Source: Desulfuromonas sp. TF
GTDB lineage: Bacteria; Desulfobacterota; Desulfuromonadia; Desulfuromonadales; ATBO01
Length of the DNA stretch: 36,900 nucleotides
Assembly (NCBI RefSeq): GCF_000472285.1
Contig: NZ_KI421417.1
Span: 67,198-104,097 of the forward strand
Direction: 5' to 3'
Made by a program: the position numbers and the translations under genes. The notes beneath the pieces are model-generated. The model worked only from the letters and a program-made list of their open reading frames with translations. It did no database searches and was not told where the DNA came from. How positions within the stretch are numbered: the first letter of the stretch is position 1; each line of letters begins with the position of its first letter. This document shows, in pieces, positions 8,866 to 16,295 of the stretch.

Positions 8866-9254
8866 GGCGTCACCACCTTGCTCACCGGCAGAGTGCCGGC
8901 GTACCACTGCTCGGGCGCCCCCAGGCTATCCGTCACTTTGACATCAAAATAGGCGCTAAGCTCCCCGCCGACCCGGGAGACGGCCCCGGCGACGATCGCG
9001 CTGGCGCCGGCGGCGGCGATCACCCCGCGGATGATGCCGTTGGGCAGATCCGAGCCGCTGAAATCGATATCCGCCAGCTTGGCGGAGGTTTCGTCCAGCG
9101 CCACCCGCACCTGCCCGGCCACCGCGTAGCCGGTGAGATCCATCGCCGTGCCGTCCGGGTTGCAGTGCTCGTCGTCGATCAGCAGCAGACGGCGCCCGGC
9201 ATAGACGGTGCGCCGCATGAGAATGGGCAGTTCGGTGTCGCGCAGATTGCTCAT
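8862..9254 (-). CDS. Putative fibre/baseplate-anchoring beta-sandwich protein
   Basis: The 130-residue protein has the layout of small beta-sandwich domains that anchor fibres or baseplate-upper proteins: VYAGRRLLLIDDEHCNPDGTA, then GYAVAGQVRVAL, and finally SAYFDVKVTDSLGAPEQWY. It is the first of four coupled genes (8862-6867) that look like a receptor-binding cassette. The similarity is by eye and the family is not certain. Confidence 0.55.
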   Translation of the reverse strand: MSNLRDTELPILMRRTVYAGRRLLLIDDEHCNPDGTAMDLTGYAVAGQVRVALDETSAKLADIDFSGSDLPNGIIRGVIAAAGASAIVAGAVSRVGGELSAYFDVKVTDSLGAPEQWYAGTLPVSKVVTP

Positions 9255-9277
9255 GATTCTCGCCCGATGAAGTTAGA

Positions 9278-9303
9278 CAGGGGCGCGGCGATCCGCGCCC
9301 CTG
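9278..9303. repeat. GC hairpin just 3' of the tail tube gene
   Basis: Perfect 11-bp arms CAGGGGCGCGG and CCGCGCCCCTG with a CGAT loop. In the minus-strand mRNA it begins 9 nt after the tail-tube stop codon. There is no T-run. Similar hairpins follow the capsid and decoration genes. Confidence 0.75.
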
Positions 9304-9312
9304 CCGGCCTGT

Positions 9313-10332
9313 TTACGCGAAGTACTCCACCGTCGCCTTGGTCGCGGCGATGCTCACCGAAGCCTGCTTCTGCCCGGCCACAGCGAAGGTGCGCGCCGTG
9401 GCCACCCTCCCCTGGGTAATCAGCGCCCCGGCCTTGTTCTTGTCGGGCAAAAACTTGAACGTGCGGATCTTGCCCTTGGCCCCGACCACCGCGTCGTCGA
9501 CGCCGGTGAGCAGTTTGGCGGTGAAGCCGGCCTGGCCGAGGCTGGTCGACTCGGTGTTGTCCGCCCCGCCGTAGTGCTCGGAGGTCGAGGTGCTGTAGGA
9601 TTCCTCGGCCGGGGTGAAGTCGGCCGAGCGGGAGACCTCGCCGAAGATCGGATCGGAGTAGCTCAGATAGACGCGCTTGGCGACGCTTCCGGTGTGGATC
9701 GCCGGCAGCACGCTGGCGAACTTGACGTGCGCCCGGGCGGTGGCGGCGTCGTCGGCCCAGTCGCCGCGGCCGGTGGCGTCGATCTCAGGGGTGGGGGAGA
9801 TGGCCCGCTCGGTGTACTCGCCCCCCTGGAAGATCTCGGCGGCGGCGATCGGGGCGGCGGCGGTGGTGGTCAGCCGCACCTGCCCCAGCTCGATGGAGCC
9901 GACGGGGATGAAGGGCGGGCCTCCGGCTGCGCCGCGGGTGGCGGAAAAGGCCGAGGAGAGGCTGTCGGTCCCCGCCACCTCGACGATGTCGCCGGCGTCG
10001 TCGAGGGTGATCGAGTTGATCTTGGCCACGTCGGTGGCCGGGCGGGTGACCGCCACGTCGGCGTCGGCGGCGACGGCGGTTTCCACGCCGGCCAGCCAGA
10101 CGGTGAAAGCCTTGACGTCGATCAGGTCGTTGCCTCCGCCGGCGGCGACGCTCAGCAGGTTGAGCCCGGTGACCACGCCGTTGGGGCGCACCACCGCTTC
10201 GGGATCTCCGCTGAAGATGTCCACGTCGGCCACGCCGAAGTGCTGCCGGTCGCCGGAATCCACCATCAGCACGTACCCCTGCGGGGTGCTGCCGTCCTCC
10301 ATGTACAACAGTCCGTTCTTTGCCTTGCTCAT
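9313..10332 (-). CDS. Major tail tube protein (siphovirus type)
   Basis: The protein has 339 residues with a good GGAG site 7 nt before ATG 10332. It is beta-rich and Ala/Gly/Thr-rich. It includes INSITLDDAGDIVEV and a C-terminus with TFKFLPDKNKAGALITQGRV typical of tube-forming subunits. It directly follows gp37, the position where Mu has its sheath gene L, but it is far shorter than a sheath. The next genes are tail chaperones and tape measure. It would polymerise into the tail lumen. The annotation rests on position, size and composition. Confidence 0.72.
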   Translation of the reverse strand: MSKAKNGLLYMEDGSTPQGYVLMVDSGDRQHFGVADVDIFSGDPEAVVRPNGVVTGLNLLSVAAGGGNDLIDVKAFTVWLAGVETAVAADADVAVTRPATDVAKINSITLDDAGDIVEVAGTDSLSSAFSATRGAAGGPPFIPVGSIELGQVRLTTTAAAPIAAAEIFQGGEYTERAISPTPEIDATGRGDWADDAATARAHVKFASVLPAIHTGSVAKRVYLSYSDPIFGEVSRSADFTPAEESYSTSTSEHYGGADNTESTSLGQAGFTAKLLTGVDDAVVGAKGKIRTFKFLPDKNKAGALITQGRVATARTFAVAGQKQASVSIAATKATVEYFA

Positions 10333-10357
10333 GATCAGTCTCCTTTATTGATGGGGC

Positions 10358-10777
10358 CTACGATTGATAATCGGTCTGGACCTCGAGGCCGTAGACCGTC
10401 AGCGATCCGCTGACGAACACCTGGGCGCAGGACTCGACGGAGAGCGGCTCGATCTCCAGTTCGAGGGTTTCATCCTCCAGCAGCGTCAGCAGCGACTTGA
10501 TGAGGTCGTAGGCGCCGCCGGTTTTCGTCCGGGCCTCCTTCTGCCCGCGCAGGTCCTTGGTGGCCGCCAGCACGGTGAAGCGCGGCTTGAAGGTCTTGGC
10601 GCCGTATTCGTCCAGAGAGGTTCCGAAGCCTGAGAACATGACGTACACCGCCGGGCACCTCGCCGGCAGGCTCTTGATCTCCTGCTCCAGCTGCCCGGCG
10701 TAGGACTCGACCGTTTTCAGGCCGGGAATCCCCTCGCGGATCGCGGCGATCAGTCCGTCCTCGATCTCGTCGAACAT
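10358..10777 (-). CDS. Mu gp37-like protein (DUF1834)
   Basis: The 139-residue protein starts at ATG 10777, sharing one base with the upstream stop (TGATG). MFDEIEDGLIAAIREGIPGLKTVESYAGQLEQ is characteristic of the Mu gp37 / DUF1834 family, thought to act as a tail terminator or head-tail joining component. It directly follows gp36, as in Mu. The C-terminal motif SGSLTVYGLEVQTDY fits the family. Confidence 0.85.
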   Translation of the reverse strand: MFDEIEDGLIAAIREGIPGLKTVESYAGQLEQEIKSLPARCPAVYVMFSGFGTSLDEYGAKTFKPRFTVLAATKDLRGQKEARTKTGGAYDLIKSLLTLLEDETLELEIEPLSVESCAQVFVSGSLTVYGLEVQTDYQS

Positions 10778-11202
10778 CACATCCCCCTCAGCTTGTCGCG
10801 GGTGAACTGGCGATCGGCGCCCGAGACGATGGCCGCGCCGGCGGAGGTGGTGGCCGCCGGGGCCGGGTCGACGCCCAGGCTCACCTGGCCCAGGGCGATC
10901 TTCTCCAGCAGGCGCACCGCGTTCTTGTGGGCGTCCTTGCGCGACTCGGGGATCTCGTCGACGGTGCGGCCGTAGAGGTAATAGATGGCCAGATCCGCCG
11001 CCAGCCCGGGGACGATGGAGGGGGCCGGGTCGAAGGGGACCTGGTAGCGCGCGCCGCACCAGGCGTCGATCTCCTGCGCCGCCCGGGCGATGGCCGCGTC
11101 GACCTTGTCCTGGTCGATCGTGCCTAGCCCGCCGTCGTCGGTGAGCTGGATGAGCGCCTCTTCGGGGATGCGCTCCAGGAGCGCGGCGAGGGTGGTGTAC
11201 AT
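10777..11202 (-). CDS. Mu gp36-like head-tail connector (DUF1320)
   Basis: The 141-residue protein (MYTTLAALLERIPEEALIQLTDD...) matches the DUF1320 / Mu gp36 family by its helical N-terminus, the AQEIDAWCGARYQVPF segment and the SGADRQFTRDKLRGM tail. These proteins connect head and tail. A GGAG site precedes ATG 11202 by 6-7 nt. It is the first gene after the second late-promoter cassette and so opens the tail operon. Confidence 0.88.
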   Translation of the reverse strand: MYTTLAALLERIPEEALIQLTDDGGLGTIDQDKVDAAIARAAQEIDAWCGARYQVPFDPAPSIVPGLAADLAIYYLYGRTVDEIPESRKDAHKNAVRLLEKIALGQVSLGVDPAPAATTSAGAAIVSGADRQFTRDKLRGM

Positions 11203-11211
11203 AAAAGACTC

Positions 11212-11225
11212 CGGGACGCGGGACG
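11212..11225. repeat. Heptamer repeat CGGGACG x2
   Basis: Two perfect copies of CGGGACG in the leader of gp36. The same family (CGTCCCG/CGTCCCT on the plus strand) occurs four times in a row at 27237-27264. Confidence 0.6.
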
Positions 11226-11258
11226 AGTAAAAAGACCGGGGAATTCCGGACTGGGGAC

Positions 11259-11300
11259 AGGATAGGGGATTGCGGGGGATTGGTTCAGGTGAAGGGCTTC
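11259..11300 (-). promoter_or_regulatory. Late promoter cassette (tail operon)
   Basis: On the minus strand a conserved block starts GAAGCCCTTCACCTGA, continues with ATCCCCCGCAATCCCC and ends in a -10-like TATCCT (plus 11259-11264). The block is nearly identical to the one at 22678-22719, with two substitutions over the 39 bases at 11262-11300. There is no recognisable -35, as expected for a promoter that needs a Mor/C activator. The GAAG-CC-CTTC dyad at the upstream end is a candidate activator half-site. It sits between an intrinsic terminator and the first tail-operon gene. Confidence 0.65.
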
Positions 11301-11340
11301 AAAAAGAAAAAGCCCCTTCCGGCGGGGACCGGAGGGGGCT
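11301..11340 (-). terminator. Rho-independent terminator ending the head operon
   Basis: On the minus strand a 12-bp stem with one G-T pair (plus AGCCCCTTCCGG and CCGGAGGGGGCT, 6-base loop) is followed by a run of T interrupted once. It lies downstream of the gene at 11393-11725 and directly upstream of the late promoter cassette. Confidence 0.87.
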
Positions 11341-11392
11341 GATCGAACATCCCATGGATAAACCAGGGCGCACTAAATGTCAATGCAAAATA

Positions 11393-11725
11393 TCAGGCCT
11401 GGGGTGCGGAGAGCTCCTGGCGGCGCTTCTCGATGGCCTCGAGGACGGTCTTGCGCTCCTCGCCCTCGGCCAGCTTGTCGAGATCCTCGAGGGTGGCTGC
11501 GACGACGACCAGCTTGATGCTCTCGGCGGCGTTGGGGCGAGGCGGGGCCTTTTCTTTCTCCTCGGTCTCGATCTCCTCGACCGTGAGCATCGGCTCGGCC
11601 TTCAGGCCGCGCAGCTGGTCGCGGGTGAACTTGTCCGCCGGGTAATCGGTCGGCGCTTTCGAATGAGCGATCCCGCAGCGGCGGAAGCCGTCCTTTTTTG
11701 CGGTGATGCGGATGAGTGTTGCCAT
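11393..11725 (-). CDS. Mu gp35-like / HI1506-family protein
   Basis: The 110-residue protein begins MATLIRITAKKDGFRRCGIAHS, matching the N-terminal domain of Mu-like gp35 / FluMu HI1506 proteins. ADKFTRDQLRGLKAEPMLTVEEI then leads into a charged helical tail. The ATG at 11725 has GGAGG 5 nt upstream; a TTG 12 nt earlier overlaps that site and is unlikely. It follows the capsid gene as in Mu. The function is not established; it may be a minor head or joining factor. Confidence 0.8.
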   Translation of the reverse strand: MATLIRITAKKDGFRRCGIAHSKAPTDYPADKFTRDQLRGLKAEPMLTVEEIETEEKEKAPPRPNAAESIKLVVVAATLEDLDKLAEGEERKTVLEAIEKRRQELSAPQA

Positions 11726-11738
11726 GCTTGCCTCCAAA

Positions 11739-11765
11739 GCAGGGGCGCGATTATCGCGCCCCTGC
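11739..11765. repeat. GC hairpin 3' of the capsid gene
   Basis: Perfect 12-bp arms GCAGGGGCGCGA and TCGCGCCCCTGC with a TTA loop. It starts 25 nt after the capsid stop codon in the minus-strand mRNA and has no T-run. Confidence 0.75.
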
Positions 11766-11790
11766 GTCAGGTTGATGGATCAGTCCGGAG

Positions 11791-12846
11791 TTACGCCTCG
11801 CCGGTCGAGCCGTAGGAGAGCTGCCAGAGGCCGTAGCCGCCGGCGGCGCGGGCTTCGGCGCCGAACTTGTATTTCTTGCGCATGAAGACGTCGTCCGCGT
11901 TCATGTCGGTCTGGGTAACGAAGACCGGCTTCTTGCGCTCCTGGTAGAAGAACGGCTTGATCGGGCGGCTGGTCACATGCAGCATCCACTGGGTGGTGCT
12001 GGTGATGCGGGGGTTGACCACCACCCTGGCCGTCCCCTGGTAGGGGTTGGGGGCGTTGTCGGCCAGCTTGTCCTTCTCGACGCACAGCCGGGCCATCGCC
12101 TCCAGGGCCGGGCCGACTTCCAGCACGTCGGGGACCAGGCCGAGGGGGCGCCCCTCGTCGTCCTTGAACGACATGATCGCCTCGCGACCTGCGCCGTAGC
12201 TGGCCTTAATGGCCGCAGTGGTCGCGTTGGAGAGCGCCTTCGTCCCCTTGTTGCTGACGCTGCTGGTGCCGCCGTCTCCGTCGCCGACAGGATGGTCGGT
12301 GTCATAGAAGTACTGGCCGTCGTAGCACAGGCCGGCGAAAGCGCCGTTTTTCAGGTCGGCGTCGATCTCGTCGGGGAGCTGCTTGGCGGAGAATCCCGCC
12401 TCCTGCGCCATGGGGGAGTAGATTCCCAGGGTGTCGTCCTCGATGTCGTTGCGATCGACCTCGACGGTCGCCTCCCAGTCGTCGTTCTCGACGGTGTACT
12501 TGTGAGCGGAGAGGGCCTTGATCACCTTGTCTCCGACCCACTTGCGCATTTTGGGAAAACGGCTCAGCCAGTTGTAGTTGTTCTGGCCCGATCCGGAGGG
12601 GACCAGCATGGTGGTCTGCTGCCAGATGCCGGTTGCGGCTTCAAAGGCCTTGTTGAAGGTGGTTTTGAGGTTGAGGAAGACGGCTTCCAGGTTGGCTTTG
12701 TTGACGATCATGCCGCCGATGGCGAGCATCGGCAGCGCATCGAGGGCGGTCCCCGCCGGTTCGGCCAGGGCCGCGAAGGGGAAGGCGATGCAGGCGGAGA
12801 GCAGCAACAGCGCCCAGATGCCCAGGGTGACAAAGGATCTTTTCAT
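11791..12846 (-). CDS. Major capsid protein, Mu gpT-like, with signal-like extension
   Basis: The protein has 351 residues. From residue 46 (MIVNKANLEAVFLNLKTTFNKAFE) it matches the Mu gpT major head subunit, with the family features YNWLSRFPKMRKWVGDKV and YDGQYFYDTDHPVGD. The 45 residues before that are not part of the usual gpT. They read MKRSFVTLGIWALLLLSAC followed by IAFPFAALAEPA, a signal-peptide-like segment with both a lipobox-like LSAC and an ALA-E type-I-like site. ATG 12846 has GGAGG about 10 nt upstream; the internal ATG at 12711 has no ribosome site. The extension is therefore probably translated, and could be removed by the prohead protease. Confidence 0.9.
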   Translation of the reverse strand: MKRSFVTLGIWALLLLSACIAFPFAALAEPAGTALDALPMLAIGGMIVNKANLEAVFLNLKTTFNKAFEAATGIWQQTTMLVPSGSGQNNYNWLSRFPKMRKWVGDKVIKALSAHKYTVENDDWEATVEVDRNDIEDDTLGIYSPMAQEAGFSAKQLPDEIDADLKNGAFAGLCYDGQYFYDTDHPVGDGDGGTSSVSNKGTKALSNATTAAIKASYGAGREAIMSFKDDEGRPLGLVPDVLEVGPALEAMARLCVEKDKLADNAPNPYQGTARVVVNPRITSTTQWMLHVTSRPIKPFFYQERKKPVFVTQTDMNADDVFMRKKYKFGAEARAAGGYGLWQLSYGSTGEA

Positions 12847-12875
12847 GACGTTTTTTCCTCCGTTAAAAGTGGGTT

Positions 12876-12902
12876 GTAGGGGCGAGGCATGCCTCGCCCG
12901 GT
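12876..12902. repeat. REP-like GC palindrome, copy B
   Basis: GTAGGGGCG followed by a palindrome (arms GGGCGAGGCA and TGCCTCGCCC at 12880-12899) and GGT. It matches 3147-3173 with compensating changes. It lies a few bases 3' of the decoration gene stop and about 30 nt before the capsid start. Confidence 0.72.
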
Positions 12903-12905
12903 TCA

Positions 12906-13787
12906 TTAACCGCCGACGGTCGACAGGGTCGCGCCGTCGTTGCCGGTAACGCGCCACACCAGAGCGCCAGCGACCTGGACCGCGGTGAGCACGATGGTCT
13001 CGCCGGCGTCGTCGAGGGTGATGGTGTTGTTGCCGGTCTCATTGACCGCCTCGGCGACGGTGATGACGCAGTCGCCGCCGTCGTCCACGTCGTGGCTGAT
13101 CGCCAGCTCGATGCCGGCGGCGCCGGGGATGGCCAGGGTGCGGGTCTCGCCGGCGGCGCCGGTGGTAATGGCGACGTTGCCGCTGCGGGTGACCGGGATG
13201 GCCCCGGCGTCGCCCGGGTCGGCGATCAGCACCGGCCGGGTGGCGAGCAGCTCGGCGATGGCCGCCTCGACGGTGGCCTGGGCGGTGAGCTCGCCGGCGT
13301 CGGCGAGGCTGATGGCGGTGGCCGCATGGGCCCCGGCCACGTCGGCGATGTGGGTGGCCACGTCGGTCTGCTGCAGGGCCGGGGTGATGTCGACCCAGCA
13401 GTCGTTGGCGCCGACCACCTCGGTGATCACGCCGCAGTAGATGTCCTGGTCGACGTCGCCGGCCAGGGCGACGGTCTGGTCGTCTTCCAGAAAGACGGCG
13501 TCGCCGACGTTCGCCTGGGTCAGGTTGCTGGCGCTGGCGAAGCGGAATTCTCCCCGGCGCCGGACGATGACCGACTTGGCGCCGTCGGCGCCGCCGGTGT
13601 TGTCGGCGCGCCCGTCGGCCACGCCCTGGAAGATGAGCCCGGCCGTGTCGCCCCCGGGCAGGGCATAGCCGGCGGCGTTCACCGCCACGAGGCTGCCCCC
13701 GTAGATGATGTCGTTGGTGATGACCAGCAGGGCGACCAGGATGCCGTCCCGTCGCTGGGTGTTCCGGTCTTGCGCGAGTACTGTCAT
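12906..13787 (-). CDS. Capsid decoration-like protein (DUF2190-type N-terminus)
   Basis: The protein has 293 residues. The N-terminal 110 or so (TNDIIYGGSLVAVNAAGYALPGG..., then VIVRRRGEFRFASASNLTQANVGDAVFLED) match the small beta-barrel capsid-stabilising proteins annotated DUF2190. It then has a helical linker (ATAISLADAGELTAQATVEAAIAELLA). A second beta-domain (about 200-293) carries NTITLDDAGETIVLTAVQ. Genes of this type lie next to the major capsid gene and encode abundant outer-surface proteins. The GGAG site is 8 nt from ATG 13787. The long C-terminal addition could be a surface-display domain. Confidence 0.75.
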   Translation of the reverse strand: MTVLAQDRNTQRRDGILVALLVITNDIIYGGSLVAVNAAGYALPGGDTAGLIFQGVADGRADNTGGADGAKSVIVRRRGEFRFASASNLTQANVGDAVFLEDDQTVALAGDVDQDIYCGVITEVVGANDCWVDITPALQQTDVATHIADVAGAHAATAISLADAGELTAQATVEAAIAELLATRPVLIADPGDAGAIPVTRSGNVAITTGAAGETRTLAIPGAAGIELAISHDVDDGGDCVITVAEAVNETGNNTITLDDAGETIVLTAVQVAGALVWRVTGNDGATLSTVGG

Positions 13788-13810
13788 GGGTCTTTCTCCT
13801 TGAAGGGGTT

Positions 13811-13845
13811 AGCTGCAAACTGAAAGCTGCAAGCTGATGGCTGCC
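13811..13845. repeat. Heptamer repeat, AGCTGNA family x5
   Basis: Five contiguous 7-mers AGCTGCA, AACTGAA, AGCTGCA, AGCTGAT and GGCTGCC fill the gap between the scaffold stop and the decoration gene leader. Confidence 0.6.
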
Positions 13846-13846
13846 T

Positions 13847-14341
13847 TTACCCGCCGTACTTCTTGAGGTCCTCTTCGCTATTGCCGAACATATCGGCGAT
13901 CTGCTTCTGCTCAGCGTTGAGGGCTACGCCGCCGCCCTCGGGGGTCCTTTTGCCAAGATCCGAAGGGTTGCCGATCACCGGGGCGGCCTCGACGAACTTC
14001 TTGAAGGCCTCGAGCCCGCCCTCCTGCCGGCACATGCCGACATAGTAATCCTTGGTGCCCGGGGTGACCTTGCCGGCCGCGACGGCGGCGGAGACTTCGG
14101 CGTTGATGGCGGTCTCCAGGTCGGCGGCCTCCTTCTCCTTGAGCTTCTGCTCGAAGTTGTTCGCCTTGCCCAGCGCCGCATCGTAATCGGCGCGAGGGAC
14201 GAACTTGTCGAGGCTGGGGGTTTCGGCCCGGTTAAGGGCCGTCTGCAGATCGCCCTGCATCTTGCCGATGGCGTTGAGCGCCTGCTCCAGGGTGGCGTCC
14301 TCGGGAAGCCCGAGCTTTGCCAGCAATTTTTTCCAATCCAT
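13847..14341 (-). CDS. Scaffold protein Z (internal start within the protease gene)
   Basis: Inside the protease gene a strong GAGGAGG site lies 5 nt before an in-frame ATG at 14341. This yields a 164-residue protein beginning MDWKKLLAKLGLPEDATLEQ. In Mu the scaffold Z is made from the 3' part of gene I in just this way. The product is helical and Glu/Lys/Ala-rich, with a short PEGGGVALNAEQKQIADMFG region near the end, as in many capsid scaffolds. Confidence 0.82.
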   Translation of the reverse strand: MDWKKLLAKLGLPEDATLEQALNAIGKMQGDLQTALNRAETPSLDKFVPRADYDAALGKANNFEQKLKEKEAADLETAINAEVSAAVAAGKVTPGTKDYYVGMCRQEGGLEAFKKFVEAAPVIGNPSDLGKRTPEGGGVALNAEQKQIADMFGNSEEDLKKYGG

Positions 14342-14887
14342 GGTTTCCTCCTCTGTGTTGCGTTGTTGACGATTAATGGCCGGCATGCGGAAGTTCGGCT
14401 TGTTGACGAGCCCGATGGAGCTGATCCCGCGAATGCGGCCGGTTTCTTTTTCAATGAGAATGGCGGGAGAGAGATAGCGGTATTCGCGGTTTTCCACGGA
14501 CGCCCTCCCTTTCGGAGTCCAGAGCATGCGCCCCCACACAGCACCCTCTCGCAGTTGCAGCTCCGGAATCCAGGCCGCGGCCGGGGCCTGCCCCCCCTGG
14601 GGAGCCTTGATCTCGGTGGCGTGCTCCCAGTCGACGGGGATGTCCCGGCCGTCGGCGGCGAGAAAGTCGAGAATCCCCTGCGGTTCGTTGTTGACGAAGG
14701 TGCGGCCGTCGCGGCCGGTCACCATTTGCCCGGCCGGGATCAGCTCCACCCACTCCGGGACGGAGCCGTCGGCGGGCAGCTCGAAATTGAGGGCGACGAT
14801 CTCGCACCCCTCGGGGAGCTCGATGGCGTTCAGCGCGGTTAGAAGAGCGCCGGAATTCCCGGAATCGTCACAAACTAGAATTTTCAT
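13847..14887 (-). CDS. Prohead protease/scaffold, Mu gpI-like
   Basis: This 346-residue protein starts at ATG 14887; a GTG 6 nt upstream is possible. The N-terminal half is a Mu I-type serine protease: His in DWEHATE (about residue 89) and Ser in GISSIGLVNKPN (about 156-157) are the likely catalytic residues. The C-terminal half is a charged helical scaffold (about 183-346) that is also made on its own from an internal start. It would cleave the scaffold and possibly capsid termini during head maturation. It lies between virion morphogenesis and decoration genes, as expected. Confidence 0.9.
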   Translation of the reverse strand: MKILVCDDSGNSGALLTALNAIELPEGCEIVALNFELPADGSVPEWVELIPAGQMVTGRDGRTFVNNEPQGILDFLAADGRDIPVDWEHATEIKAPQGGQAPAAAWIPELQLREGAVWGRMLWTPKGRASVENREYRYLSPAILIEKETGRIRGISSIGLVNKPNFRMPAINRQQRNTEEETMDWKKLLAKLGLPEDATLEQALNAIGKMQGDLQTALNRAETPSLDKFVPRADYDAALGKANNFEQKLKEKEAADLETAINAEVSAAVAAGKVTPGTKDYYVGMCRQEGGLEAFKKFVEAAPVIGNPSDLGKRTPEGGGVALNAEQKQIADMFGNSEEDLKKYGG

Positions 14888-15019
14888 GGTCACTGCCTTT
14901 CGAAAAATGCCCCAAAACCGTGTTTAAACCCTTTTTAAAATCGCTCCAGATCGACGCAGGTCGAAAATGGCGGGGTAGCTATGTTTCAAGCCGAGATCGC
15001 ACAGCAGGGGCGGAATCGA

Positions 15020-15535
15020 CTACCCGTCATTCAGGGCCATCTCCATGTGCTCGCGCAGCAGCTCCAGGATCTCCACCCGGTCGGCGTCGGTCACGCCGAG
15101 GAAGGGGCGCGCAGGGATGGCCACCTTGCGCCCCCGTCCGGCCTTGCCCCCGAGCTGGTGGATGGCCGCGTAGACCTTGCCCGTGCCGATCGACACCTGG
15201 TCGCTTCCCGGCCTGGAGTAGATCGAGCCGCGCAGCTCGCCGGAGCGGGTGAGGATCTGGCGGCTCGCGAGGTAGCGGCTGAAGGCGGCGGTCAGCGTGC
15301 CGTCCTGTTTCGTCTTCTTTTTCTTGAACCCGGAGCCCAGGCTGCTCGCCGCCAGCGGCTCCCACCTGGTCCCGTCCGGCGCCGTCTCCGTCTCGAAGCG
15401 CTCCTCGGTCGATCGCACCATCCGCTCGCCGATGGCCTTCATGACAGGGCTCAGGTTGCCGGTGGCGGCCTGGGCCCGCTGCAGGGCGGCGCGGACTTCG
15501 GTGTCGTCAATCTGGATGGAGAAGGCTTCAGCCAT
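15020..15535 (-). CDS. Virion morphogenesis protein, Mu gpG-like
   Basis: The 171-residue protein matches the phage virion morphogenesis / tail-completion family. It has an N-terminal helix (VRAALQRAQAATGNLSPVMKAIGERM), then RFETETAPDGTRWEPLA, then GSIYSRPGSDQVSIGTGKVYAAIHQLGGK, and the C-terminal PARPFLGVTDADR signature. It overlaps the F-like gene by 8 nt. A 132-nt gap separates it from the protease gene; I see no clear late-promoter cassette there. Confidence 0.9.
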   Translation of the reverse strand: MAEAFSIQIDDTEVRAALQRAQAATGNLSPVMKAIGERMVRSTEERFETETAPDGTRWEPLAASSLGSGFKKKKTKQDGTLTAAFSRYLASRQILTRSGELRGSIYSRPGSDQVSIGTGKVYAAIHQLGGKAGRGRKVAIPARPFLGVTDADRVEILELLREHMEMALNDG

Positions 15536-16295
15536 TGTCCGGCCCTTCCTCGATGCGCCGCTCCACCTCGGCGCGGATCGCCGCGGCCGACTCCTCCGGC
15601 AGCCGGGCCAGCGCCTTATCCAGCGCCTCGGCCTGGGCGCTCTTGCGCGCCTCGCCCACGTTGTAGTCCCACCCCTTGCCGATCCCTTCCGGGGCTCCGG
15701 TCGCCGGGTCGATCACGATCTCCGGCGCCTCGTCGGGGCCGCTCTTGCCCGCCCGGGCCAGGTCGCGCTTTCCGGCGGAGAAGACCTTGCACTTGCACCC
15801 CCAGGCGTTGGGCGGATAGTGGGTCTTCCACCAGGGGTGGTCGGCGGGCAGGATGATGCCGTTCCATCTCAGGTGCTCGCTGCGCGGCTCCAGGCTCGAG
15901 GTGCGGCGGTATTCCAAATAAGGGTAGAAGCGCAGCGTCTCCGGATCGGTCAGCTGATCCCAGCGCCCCGCCTGGTAGGTGGTGCGGATGTTGGTGGCGT
16001 AGATCACCTCGCTTCGCCAGTTGCGGCCGCCGTTGTAGCTCCAGCCATAGCGCTCGACGATCGCGTCGAAGTCCTTCTGAAATTCCTCCAGCGTCGTCCC
16101 CTGGCTGATCGCCTTGTCCACCGCGGCGCGAAAGTCGGCCAGCAGGTCGGCCTCCATCGCCCCGGCCACCATGAACCCGGCGGCGTGCTCCTCCTTCCAC
16201 AGGTCGTCCCACTTTGCGGTGGGGATGTCGACCTTGGCCCGGATCGCGTCGACGGCCGCGCCGAAAGGCTGATTGAAGATCCCTTTAATCGCCAT
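15528..16295 (-). CDS. Minor head protein, Mu gpF-like
   Basis: The 255-residue protein belongs to the Mu F / SPP1 gp7 head morphogenesis family. It has IYATNIRTTYQAGRWDQL and RWNGIILPADHPWWKTHYPPNAWGCKCKVFSAGKRDLA, the latter being the Cys-containing core motif of the family. It is shorter than Mu gp30, lacking a long C-terminal extension. ATG 16295 has GAGG 6 nt upstream and overlaps the portal gene by 11 nt. It helps assemble the portal vertex. Confidence 0.9.
   Translation of the reverse strand: MAIKGIFNQPFGAAVDAIRAKVDIPTAKWDDLWKEEHAAGFMVAGAMEADLLADFRAAVDKAISQGTTLEEFQKDFDAIVERYGWSYNGGRNWRSEVIYATNIRTTYQAGRWDQLTDPETLRFYPYLEYRRTSSLEPRSEHLRWNGIILPADHPWWKTHYPPNAWGCKCKVFSAGKRDLARAGKSGPDEAPEIVIDPATGAPEGIGKGWDYNVGEARKSAQAEALDKALARLPEESAAAIRAEVERRIEEGPDNG

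Noticed and set aside
9574-10413. Plus-strand frame of 279 codons rich in Gly and Asp
   Set aside because: It is the complement of the tail-tube gene; composition reflects codon bias, not a protein.
14894-15019. Possible third late promoter ahead of the protease gene, as in Mu PI
   Set aside because: The gap does not contain the conserved cassette sequence or a terminator; only scattered weak similarity.
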